Assembly: GCF_900101495.1 (NCBI RefSeq)
Contig: NZ_FMUS01000023.1
Span: 22,603 to 86,602, forward strand
Reading direction: 5' to 3'
Length of the DNA: 64,000 nt
From: Alkaliphilus peptidifermentans DSM 18978
Lineage (GTDB): Bacteria > Bacillota > Clostridia > Peptostreptococcales > Natronincolaceae
Each line of letters starts with the position of its first letter. Within the stretch, counting starts at the first letter, position 1. This document shows positions 44,980-52,281 of this stretch, piece by piece. A program made the position numbers and the translations under genes. Below the pieces are notes generated by a model. That model was given only the letters and a program-made list of their open reading frames with translations, did no database searches and was not told where the DNA came from.

Positions 44980-46665
44980 TTAATTAAAAGCACTACCTCC
45001 AATAAACTCTCTTAATATGGAGGTTCGTGGAATATCTATTTCATTTTCAAGTGCTACAAAGTAGCTTAAAAACTTCAATAGACGTTTTGCCTCTGAAAAA
45101 TATGGATTTGTTGAATCAACCTGTCTTAATAAAGGCTCTGCACTTTTCTTTAGTAAACTCAATTCATAAAATAATGCTGAATTAAACATTACATCCGCGT
45201 CCTCTTGGAATGGAAAGATATTCTTTTCTTCTCCTCGTCTAACAGATTCCCAAAGCGAGAGAGTTCTAACGGCATCATTAGATCGATATTTAAAATCTCT
45301 TACTATCCTTCTAATTAATCTGGTGTCGGTTGTTGGAATTCTGTTATGTTCATCAACGTTCAACTGAGTTAATGCACTTATATAAATTTTAAATTTTTTA
45401 CTTTTTTCAATCGATTTTGTTAACTCATCATTTAGGGCATGAATTCCTTCCAGAATTATTGGTTGGTTTTCCATAATCTTCAATGTATTGCCCTTATATT
45501 CGCGTTTTCCTGTATGAAAATTAAAATGTGGAAGTTTCACCTCGTCGCCACTTAACAATGCAGTAAGATCTCTATTAAAACTGTCTAGATCGATGGCGTA
45601 TAAAGATTCAAAGTCATACTCTCCATATTCATCTAGTGGTGTCTTTTCTCTATCAACAAAGTAGTCGTCAAGTGAAATAGATACAGGTTTTATTCCATTT
45701 ACCTTTAATTGAATCATTAACCTTTGGGCAAATGTAGTTTTGCCAGAGGAAGTGGGTCCTGCAATCAAAATAACTCTTTTTTTATCAGGATGCTCTGAAA
45801 TCATATCAGCAATTTCTGCAATTTTCTTTTCATGTAAAGCTTCAGCAATACGAATAAATTCGCCTTCTTTTTTTGAAACAATTAAATCATTCAAAGAGGC
45901 AACATAATCGATTTCTAGTATTTCACCCCATTTTTCTGCTTCTCGAAAAACTTTAAATAATTTAGGATGCTCCTTAAATTCTCCAATTTCACCCTTTAAC
46001 TCAATTTTCGGAAATTGAATTACTATACCGGGCTTATAATAATGTAAATTAAACTCATCAAGATATCCAGTAGATGGCACCATATATCCATAAAAATAGT
46101 TCTTTAGCCAACCATTCTGATATAGATTTATATATGGCTTTTCTCTATACTTTAATAATCTTACTTTACCAGTTTGTCCATAGTCTCTAAAAATCTCTTT
46201 AGCCTCATCAACAGGGATTCTAGTTTTCATAAATGGAACATCCTCAGCAATTATTTCCTTCATACGCTCATTAATTCTTTCCGTATCCTTCTCATCTATA
46301 GTACGCTTATAGTGTACCTCACAATATAGACCACCGCTTATGGAATGCTCTACCGACACCTTGCAGCCTGAAAAAAGCTCCATACATGATCGAATAAAAA
46401 CGAAAACTAAACTTCTTTGGTAGATACGTGAACCTATAGTTGACATAATTGATAAAAATTTGATCTCACAGTCTTCATCTATAGCATAATTTAATTCCTT
46501 CAGCTCGTTATCAACTAAAGCAGCTACTAACTTATTTTTACCACTTTCATTAAATGATTTTGCTATTTCTTCTAATTTTGTACCTTTTGGTAATTCCAGT
46601 AAATCGTTGTTTATCATTGCCTTTATACTATGGCTATTATTAGTAAATGAGTTTTTATTTGACAT
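44980..46665 (-). CDS. TGS/uridine-kinase-like nucleoside kinase
   Basis: 561 residues. The N-terminal ~75 residues resemble a TGS domain and residues ~80-240 resemble the threonyl-tRNA-synthetase second domain (SRIYQRSLVFVF; HSISGGLYCEVHY). The C-terminal kinase has a P-loop IAGPTSSGKTTFAQ (about 301-313), SLDDYFVDREKTP and ILEGIHALND, as in uridine kinases and phosphoribulokinase. This fusion is common in Clostridia and annotated as a nucleoside kinase; its true substrate is unsettled. The gene stands alone. Confidence 0.88.
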   Translation of the reverse strand: MSNKNSFTNNSHSIKAMINNDLLELPKGTKLEEIAKSFNESGKNKLVAALVDNELKELNYAIDEDCEIKFLSIMSTIGSRIYQRSLVFVFIRSCMELFSGCKVSVEHSISGGLYCEVHYKRTIDEKDTERINERMKEIIAEDVPFMKTRIPVDEAKEIFRDYGQTGKVRLLKYREKPYINLYQNGWLKNYFYGYMVPSTGYLDEFNLHYYKPGIVIQFPKIELKGEIGEFKEHPKLFKVFREAEKWGEILEIDYVASLNDLIVSKKEGEFIRIAEALHEKKIAEIADMISEHPDKKRVILIAGPTSSGKTTFAQRLMIQLKVNGIKPVSISLDDYFVDREKTPLDEYGEYDFESLYAIDLDSFNRDLTALLSGDEVKLPHFNFHTGKREYKGNTLKIMENQPIILEGIHALNDELTKSIEKSKKFKIYISALTQLNVDEHNRIPTTDTRLIRRIVRDFKYRSNDAVRTLSLWESVRRGEEKNIFPFQEDADVMFNSALFYELSLLKKSAEPLLRQVDSTNPYFSEAKRLLKFLSYFVALENEIDIPRTSILREFIGGSAFN

Positions 46666-46737
46666 AAATATCCCCCTATAATTTTGTCTAATTACTTATT
46701 CTATTAATTATATATTCATAATTCTTTCGCTATATAA

Positions 46738-46771
46738 TGAAAAAGTTCCTGCTTATTACAGGAACTTTTTA
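46738..46771 (-). terminator. Terminator of the CBS gene
   Basis: AAAAAGTTCCTG (46740-46751) pairs with CAGGAACTTTTT (46759-46770); T-run on the minus strand. Confidence 0.9.
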
Positions 46772-46773
46772 AC

Positions 46774-47202
46774 CTACATCATAGGTCTACTTGGTGTCGA
46801 AATTTCACTTAAGGCATGCCCAGCGTCATCTTCATAAATGTTTTGCACTGCTAAGTCTCCTATGGAAACCATTCCTATAATTTTCCCATTTTCTACTACA
46901 GGTAATCTTCTAATTTGATTCTCTCCCATTAGTCTTGTTGCTTCATGAACATGCATGTCGGGAGTAACGTATATTACCTGTTTAGACATTATCTGTGCAA
47001 CATTATCATTGCTGGTGAGTCCTTCAACCACACCTCTTATTACTATATCCCTATCTGTCACAATGCCTATTGGATAATTTTGTTCATCACAAATGGGAAT
47101 AGCACCAATATTTAAGTCTCTCATTTTTTTAGCTATCTCAGATATTGATGTGTTAGAATCAGCAGCTGTTATATTACTTGTCATAACATCTCTAACCTTC
47201 AT
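46774..47202 (-). CDS. Tandem CBS-domain protein
   Basis: 142 residues, nothing but two CBS domains. The first has VRDVMTSNITAADSNTSISEIAKKMRDLNIGAIPICDEQNYPIGIVTDRDIV, the second VAQIMSKQVIYVTPDMHVHEATRLMGENQIRRLPVVENGKIIGMVSIGDLA. Such stand-alone pairs bind adenine nucleotides and signal energy or redox state to partner proteins. The partner here is unknown. The gene has its own terminator. Confidence 0.92.
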   Translation of the reverse strand: MKVRDVMTSNITAADSNTSISEIAKKMRDLNIGAIPICDEQNYPIGIVTDRDIVIRGVVEGLTSNDNVAQIMSKQVIYVTPDMHVHEATRLMGENQIRRLPVVENGKIIGMVSIGDLAVQNIYEDDAGHALSEISTPSRPMM

Positions 47203-47294
47203 ATAATTATAACCTCCTCATGTTTTTTCAAATATAGCTTTTGTTTTTTTAGCTTTTTTTATGAGTTGGTTTAAACAAAAAGTTTATCTAATCA

Positions 47295-47723
47295 TTACAC
47301 CTTTTCTCCACAATAAGGACAATGTAGAAAACTAGGTTCTATTTTTTTACTACAGACTCTACACAAGATATCCTTTGATTTTGTTTCAATCATGTTTAAT
47401 AGATTTTTAACGGTTACAGGTGTTTGAATAACTCCATCTATATCTATAGAGTCTTTGAAATTTGACAATTCCAGCTGATTACAGGAGGATAGGTAACAAT
47501 TGATGTTTTTATACTTAGCCTTTATACTTCTAATAAACTTATCTCCAGTTGTTTCCTTCATTATGTAGTTTACAAAAATATAATTTGGTTTAAATTTATC
47601 AATAATTTTTAGGGCATTGTATTCGTCAGCAATCTCTCCACTATATCCAAGCTTAGTAAGTAGGTCTAATAAAACCAGTGCTTCAAATTTAGAGTCATTT
47701 ATAATAAGCACTTTTCTTTTCAT
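47295..47723 (-). CDS. Degenerate response-regulator receiver with C-terminal zinc ribbon
   Basis: 142 residues from the ATG at 47723, 6 bases after AAAGGTG. Residues ~1-115 follow the receiver pattern (KVLIINDSKFEALVLLDLLTKLGY; PNYIFVNYIMKETTGDKFI). The phosphoacceptor position holds Asn52, not Asp, and the conserved lysine is Thr101, so normal phosphorylation is unlikely. The tail carries CRVC and CPYC (Cys121, 124, 135, 138), a zinc ribbon. No output domain is present. Probably a protein-protein adaptor; no histidine kinase is nearby. Confidence 0.75.
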   Translation of the reverse strand: MKRKVLIINDSKFEALVLLDLLTKLGYSGEIADEYNALKIIDKFKPNYIFVNYIMKETTGDKFIRSIKAKYKNINCYLSSCNQLELSNFKDSIDIDGVIQTPVTVKNLLNMIETKSKDILCRVCSKKIEPSFLHCPYCGEKV

Positions 47724-47837
47724 TTTCATCACCTTTGGCTTTTATACTTTATATGGAGTTTCGACCTTTTTTTATTATATCCTGCATTTTTTTTGCAACA
47801 TAGGTAATTTTATCTCATATTTATCATTGTAACAAAT

Positions 47838-47862
47838 AAACCTCCTAAACTATTAGGAGATT
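47838..47862 (-). terminator. Terminator of the second signal peptidase gene
   Basis: CTCCTAA (47842-47848) and TTAGGAG (47853-47859) form a short stem; on the minus strand GTTTATTT follows. Confidence 0.6.
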
Positions 47863-47865
47863 TAC

Positions 47866-48399
47866 CTATTTTAAAAACCCTATTTTATTTAAGGGATAAA
47901 GTCTTAAAAAAGCTTTACCCACAATATCGTCGATATCTACTAGGCTAATAACTTCATCACGACTATCCATGCTATTATTTCGATTATCTCCCATTGCAAA
48001 TAATTTACCCTCAGGTATTAATATAGTGTTTCCTTCGGTTGCTTTTCCTTCAGTATAACCATTCACTAAATAAGGTTCATCCAAAATCCTACCATTCAAG
48101 TAGACTATTCCATCCTCTATTAGGAGTTCATCTCCCGGAACTGCTATTATTCGTTTTATTAGAAGCTTATCTTTACCCATAGCTGTCTTCAGTGTCGATT
48201 GAAATACAACAATATCACCATTTTGAGGAGCAGTTCTATTATATAAAAGTCTATTAATAATTAAAAAGTCATATTCCTGAAGTGTAGGGCTCATGGAATG
48301 CTGCCTTACTATGGTTGGTTTTATAAAAGCTGTTATTAATAATGCAATTACTACCGACAGCACAATGGTTTTAATCCATTCAATTATTTCGTTTTTCAC
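47866..48399 (-). CDS. lepB: Signal peptidase I (second copy)
   Basis: 177 residues from the GTG at 48399, seven bases after GGGGG. One N-terminal membrane helix leads into the catalytic domain, with Ser in VRQHSMSPTL, Lys in LIKRIIAVPGD and the MGDNRNNSMDSRDE box. It is about 40% alike by eye to the copy at 41 kb and differs in loop lengths, so it may prefer other preproteins. It is flanked by a receiver-like gene downstream and the YtxJ-like gene upstream. Confidence 0.95.
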   Translation of the reverse strand: MKNEIIEWIKTIVLSVVIALLITAFIKPTIVRQHSMSPTLQEYDFLIINRLLYNRTAPQNGDIVVFQSTLKTAMGKDKLLIKRIIAVPGDELLIEDGIVYLNGRILDEPYLVNGYTEGKATEGNTILIPEGKLFAMGDNRNNSMDSRDEVISLVDIDDIVGKAFLRLYPLNKIGFLK

Positions 48400-48439
48400 A
48401 ATTAATCCCCCTGACGCCTTTCTTTTTGCTCCTTTATAT

Positions 48440-48468
48440 ATTTTAACACTGCAATAATATGAAAGCAA
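48440..48468 (-). promoter_or_regulatory. Candidate promoter of the second lepB
   Basis: TTGCTT (48463-48468) and TAAAAT (48440-48445) on the minus strand with 17-bp spacing. Confidence 0.4.
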
Positions 48469-48512
48469 CTATTTAAGTCTAAGGGTGTTCTTAATCAGGG
48501 GATATTGATTAA

Positions 48513-48869
48513 CTAAACCATGATAAATTCATTAATAACCTCAATAAGATTATCAAAATTAATATTATCCTTTATATCATCCCAAACTACTTCTTCATCC
48601 ATCACCAGTATAAGCTGTGGAACATCATGAGTTACCTCTAAAAGCTCCTCCACTGCTTCAGAAACCTCTACTTCCTCCCTAACATATATTACTGTAAAAA
48701 CAATATCATCTTCTGTATCCTCTATGAAATTGATGTATTCTTGATAAGCATCTTCACTATCTTGTAGCTTATCATCGTGCTTAAATATGAAAACCGGCTT
48801 TTTGTTGGATCTTTTTATTATTTTTTCTAATTCTGTTATATCAGCTATTTTCTTTACTTTCTTTGCCAT
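48513..48869 (-). CDS. YtxJ-like thioredoxin-fold protein lacking the active cysteine
   Basis: 118 residues. KPVFIFKHDDKLQDSEDAYQEYINFI aligns with the YtxJ opening, where a Cys normally follows the KHS segment; here that place has no cysteine, and the whole protein has none. VREEVEVSEAVEELLEVTHDVPQLILVMDEEVVWD matches the later YtxJ block (SNAVAE, KHESPQ, VVW), including the cis-proline-type VPQ. YtxJ is linked to bacillithiol redox work in Bacillus. Without a thiol this one cannot do redox chemistry and may be structural or regulatory. Confidence 0.68.
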   Translation of the reverse strand: MAKKVKKIADITELEKIIKRSNKKPVFIFKHDDKLQDSEDAYQEYINFIEDTEDDIVFTVIYVREEVEVSEAVEELLEVTHDVPQLILVMDEEVVWDDIKDNINFDNLIEVINEFIMV

Positions 48870-49231
48870 AATTATCCCTCCTAAACAATATTATTACTAA
48901 TTGTATATTACCCTTTATTCGATATTATAACTGTTTGAATAAATAATATGTAATTACTTGAGGTTATAAATTTACATACCTTCAACATTGTAATAAATGA
49001 TTGTTAAGGAAATACATTAATATTTTTCCTTAATCAAAAAAACTTCACTTTAATTTCATCTCTTTTTTATCATTATTATTGTTTACAAGCACTCTAATAT
49101 CCACAAATAATTACTCTTTTTCTATTGTTGGTTTTATAAATATCAAATTTACATTGGTCTCCAGTTGAAATCATTAGTTTCTATATGGTATTCTTAGACT
49201 ATAAGGGACTGCAGAAAGGATTGAAGCAAAA
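48870..49231. other. Gene-free AT-rich spacer with divergent promoter candidates
   Basis: A 362-bp divergent region between the YtxJ-like gene and the anchored MltG-like gene. On the minus strand TTACAT (48948-48953) and TATAAT (48924-48929) with 18-bp spacing could drive the YtxJ-like gene. On the plus strand TTGAAA (49165-49170) and TATTCT (49189-49194) with 18-bp spacing could drive the next gene. No ORF or structured RNA was recognised. Confidence 0.4.
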
Positions 49232-49774
49232 ATGGAAAAATTTAAGGATTGGATACATGATTTTACAGATGTTTTATTAGCTTTTGTAATTGTACTGGCT
49301 ATGTTTGCAGTTGTTGCCTTTAATTTAGGCGATTGGTTTAATTTCAGTAGGGATGTTTCTGCAGCTGAAATTCCTAAAAATGTAATTGAAGAAAATACCG
49401 AGTCAAAACTAGAGTCTGATGATCCTGTAGTAATTATCACTGAAGATGAAGAAGATGTAGAAGATGTAGAAGAAATTGATGCTGAAGAGGAAGCCAATGA
49501 AGAATTTGAGGTAGTAGAAGTGGAATCTGAAGTAGAAGATACTTCATCTCCAATTACTGTAGTTGAAGTTAAAGAAATTACTATTCCCAATGGAACTCCT
49601 GGCGTTGGTATCGCCAAACTTCTCCATGATAACGGCTTAATAGAAAATACTGGCGATTTTATAAAGAAGGCTGAAGATTTAAACCTTGATGTTAAGCTTA
49701 AATCTGGAACCTTTTTAATTCCAACAAATGCAACGATTGAAGAAATGGTTAAAATTATTGCAAAAACTAATTAA
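49232..49774 (+). CDS. Membrane-anchored protein with acidic stalk and YceG/MltG N-terminal-like domain only
   Basis: 180 residues. One membrane helix (about 12-31) is followed by a low-complexity Glu/Asp/Val stalk (about 48-105). The C-terminal ~70 residues, ITIPNGTPGVGIAKLLHDNGLIENTGDFIKKAEDL to SGTFLIPTNATIEEMVKIIA, match the small LysM-like subdomain that begins MltG/YceG lytic transglycosylases. The catalytic transglycosylase domain is absent, so this is either a truncated relative or a non-catalytic cell-wall-binding protein. Reading the opposite strand gives a Ser-rich ORF that is only the shadow of the stalk. Confidence 0.72.
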   Translation: MEKFKDWIHDFTDVLLAFVIVLAMFAVVAFNLGDWFNFSRDVSAAEIPKNVIEENTESKLESDDPVVIITEDEEDVEDVEEIDAEEEANEEFEVVEVESEVEDTSSPITVVEVKEITIPNGTPGVGIAKLLHDNGLIENTGDFIKKAEDLNLDVKLKSGTFLIPTNATIEEMVKIIAKTN

Positions 49775-49798
49775 TTCTCAATAAAGACATACATAAAA

Positions 49799-49830
49799 CA
49801 GAGAGAAGTTTATCTCTCTGCTTTTTTATT
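49799..49830 (+). terminator. Terminator of the MltG-like gene
   Basis: CAGAGAGA (49799-49806) pairs with TCTCTCTG (49813-49820) and is followed by TTTTTT. Confidence 0.9.
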
Positions 49831-49849
49831 GCCTGGAATGAATCCTTTA

Positions 49850-50515
49850 TTATCCAACACTACTTTCTACTGTTAAAAGTTCTTCCATCGATATTATATA
49901 GTAATCAGCTGTTTCCTTTAACTCATGTGTATGTTTTTCTGAGTGGGTATCATAAACAGCCACCACCTTCATCCCAGCGGCTTTAGCTGCTAATACACCT
50001 GCCACTGTATCCTCAAAGGCTAAAATATGTTTATGATGGATATTTAATTCTTCTGAAACCTTTAAGAAAACATCTGGATAAGGCTTTCCTCTCTTCACCT
50101 CACATGAGGTTACAATAGATTGAAAATATTTATGTAGGTTGTGCTGATCTAAAACTGCCTCCAATAAATCTCGACTACAGCTTGTTGCAATGCCCATTTT
50201 TATTCCATTATCCTTTAGAGTCTCTAAAAGCTCTTTTGCTCCTGGTTTCATTTCAACATTATTTTGATAATAGATTAGACCCATCTTTATCCATTGATTC
50301 TTAATCTCTTCCACAGATTCACTTAGTGCAAAGGTTTCCTTAAAATACATTGCAGTTTCAGTAAAGCTTTTCCCTTCAGTTATCTTCCCTATATTATCGG
50401 GTACATCAATACCCCTTTCACTTAGGAAATCCACATCTATCTTTTCCCATACAAACATGGAATCAATAAGAGTTCCATCTAAATCAAAAATAGCTGCTTT
50501 TATATTATTAAGCAT
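49850..50515 (-). CDS. HAD-superfamily hydrolase, beta-phosphoglucomutase-like
   Basis: 221 residues. Motif I AIFDLDGTLIDS carries Asp11 and Asp13. A helical C1 cap follows, then motif II IATSCSR, the motif III lysine in KRGKPYPDVFLK, and motif IV FEDTVAGVLAAKAAGM. This matches the phosphatase/phosphoglucomutase branch of HAD subfamily IA. The substrate is probably a small phosphosugar or nucleotide; it cannot be narrowed further. Convergent with the MltG-like gene. Confidence 0.9.
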   Translation of the reverse strand: MLNNIKAAIFDLDGTLIDSMFVWEKIDVDFLSERGIDVPDNIGKITEGKSFTETAMYFKETFALSESVEEIKNQWIKMGLIYYQNNVEMKPGAKELLETLKDNGIKMGIATSCSRDLLEAVLDQHNLHKYFQSIVTSCEVKRGKPYPDVFLKVSEELNIHHKHILAFEDTVAGVLAAKAAGMKVVAVYDTHSEKHTHELKETADYYIISMEELLTVESSVG

Positions 50516-50583
50516 CTAAAAGCCCCCTTTATGAAGATTTATTTACATACTTATTATCTTATCAGAGATAGTTATTTTTTACA

Positions 50584-51291
50584 TTATATTTCGTCATCGT
50601 TAATTCTATTAAATTCATCTCGACTCTCTTTTGTATATTTATTGAGCTTAATTAAATTCATTCTCCACAGATATATTACATATGGAATGAACAAAATCAT
50701 AAGATAGGGCACCTGAGCCATTAAAATGAAATTAAATAACCCATGAAGTAATATGGGAATAATTAGGGACCTTGAAAAATAAACACTTTTAAGCTTTGGA
50801 TCCTCAGTATATTTTGCCAAGGACAAATAATATCCCATTGTAACTGCAAATAGCGTATGGGCAGGCACTGATAGTATTCCTCTCATAACACCTACATAAT
50901 AGTTACCTGTAAATCTAAAAACAACATACATAATGTTTTCTATGGTTGCAAAGCCCAAAGCTGAAAATACACAATACACAATACCATCTAATTTTTCATT
51001 AAAATGCTTACTATTAAATGCACCCTTTAATACAACCCACCTTTTAAAATATTCTTCTGTAAAACCAGCTACGATAAATGCTGAATATGCGATTCCAAAT
51101 ATACCAGGAAATATATTGAACATAAGTAACACTTTTTCTACAAAAAAAACTGGTATAACCGTTAGAGCCCCATAAACAAATATTTTTGCTAGTAATGATA
51201 AGGGCTCTCGATCATAACGGTCTGTAAGATAAATAGCAGCGCCTAATGCAATGCTTGGTGTAACTGCAATTAAGAATAGTCTGGTTATCAT
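50584..51291 (-). CDS. prsW: PrsW-family intramembrane metalloprotease
   Basis: 235 residues from the ATG at 51291, 7 bases after AAAGGAG. Seven or eight membrane helices. The PrsW motifs are present in order: EEYFKRW (motif 1, EExxK), GFATIENIMY (motif 2), PAHTLFAVTMGY (motif 3 His) and LLHGLFNF (motif 4 His). In Bacillus PrsW makes the first cut in an anti-sigma factor after antimicrobial-peptide stress. No anti-sigma/sigma pair is seen next to this gene. It lies ~280 bp from, and divergent to, the ABC-CARDB operon. Confidence 0.92.
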   Translation of the reverse strand: MITRLFLIAVTPSIALGAAIYLTDRYDREPLSLLAKIFVYGALTVIPVFFVEKVLLMFNIFPGIFGIAYSAFIVAGFTEEYFKRWVVLKGAFNSKHFNEKLDGIVYCVFSALGFATIENIMYVVFRFTGNYYVGVMRGILSVPAHTLFAVTMGYYLSLAKYTEDPKLKSVYFSRSLIIPILLHGLFNFILMAQVPYLMILFIPYVIYLWRMNLIKLNKYTKESRDEFNRINDDEI

Positions 51292-51438
51292 TCGAATCTC
51301 CTTTCCCAACTATTTTATGTATATTAATAGTATAGAGAAATATCTATCTTCTATCCACCATAGATTATTCCTAATATTAGCAGATTCAATTAAGTATTAA
51401 ATATATATGTTTCCATATTTATCTCAATATGCTATATA

Positions 51439-51467
51439 TTTACTAGTATTGAATATTTATGTATACT
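51439..51467 (+). promoter_or_regulatory. Candidate promoter of the ABC-CARDB operon
   Basis: TTTACT (51439-51444) and TATACT (51462-51467) with 17-bp spacing, leaving a leader of ~100 bases before the ATPase gene. Confidence 0.5.
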
Positions 51468-51573
51468 GTATATGTGATAACCAATAGTACACTTAACATA
51501 TTTATTATCTATTTCAAATAATAACTATTTAAGTGCGCAATACATACGCATGTGACAAAAGGGGGTGAATACG

Positions 51574-52281
51574 TTGAGTAGTTTAATAGAAGTAAAAAAT
51601 GTTAGTAAATATTACAGGATGGGTGAAGAAAAAATTGTTGCTTTAGAAAATATAAGTTTAACTATGGAAAAAGGAAAGTTTTATTGTTTACTTGGTACCT
51701 CTGGTTCTGGTAAAAGTACCCTGTTAAACCTGCTGGCTGGCCTCGAAAAGCCCAGCAGAGGCCAGATAATAATAAAAAATACACAGATTGGAAAAATGAG
51801 CGAATCAAAATTAGCTAAATTTAGACAGAATAATATTGGCTTTGTCTTCCAATCATATAATCTTATGCCTATGTTAACAGCTCTGGAAAATGTAAGTATT
51901 CCATTAACCTTTAAGGGTGTACGAAGAAAGGTTAGAGATCAAAGGGCCTCCAATCTTTTAAAGGCAGTGGGCTTAGAAGGCAGATTAAACCATAGGCCGA
52001 ATCAGATGAGTGGTGGTCAACAACAGCGTGTTAGTATTGCTAGGGCATTTATTGCTTCTCCTGAAATAGTTTTTGCTGACGAGCCAACTGGAAACCTTGA
52101 CACAAAAACCACACAAGAAGTAATGGACCTCATTACTTTTATGGCAAGAAAAAATAATCAAACCTTAGTAATTGTTACCCATGATATAGAAATTGCCCAC
52201 TATGCAGATCAAATTATCTATATCCGAGACGGTAACATAGAAAAAATAGAAGATACAACAGAAAATAAGGAGGCTTTGTAA
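51574..52281 (+). CDS. ABC transporter ATP-binding protein, MacB/LolD type
   Basis: 235 residues from the TTG at 51574, 6 bases after GGGGGTG; a GTG at 51565 overlaps that site. Walker A GTSGSGKST, Q-loop FVFQSYNLMP, signature MSGGQQQR and Walker B IVFADEPTGNLD are intact. The MacB/LolD class powers mechanotransmission complexes rather than substrate channels. Eight Asp/Glu-rich residues end the protein. It directly precedes the CARDB gene, whose GTG begins one base after the stop, and forms a three-gene operon with the permease. Confidence 0.95.
   Translation: MSSLIEVKNVSKYYRMGEEKIVALENISLTMEKGKFYCLLGTSGSGKSTLLNLLAGLEKPSRGQIIIKNTQIGKMSESKLAKFRQNNIGFVFQSYNLMPMLTALENVSIPLTFKGVRRKVRDQRASNLLKAVGLEGRLNHRPNQMSGGQQQRVSIARAFIASPEIVFADEPTGNLDTKTTQEVMDLITFMARKNNQTLVIVTHDIEIAHYADQIIYIRDGNIEKIEDTTENKEAL

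Noticed and set aside
49174..49617. Ser/Thr-rich minus-strand ORF of 147 codons
   Set aside because: It is the antisense of the acidic stalk of the MltG-like protein.
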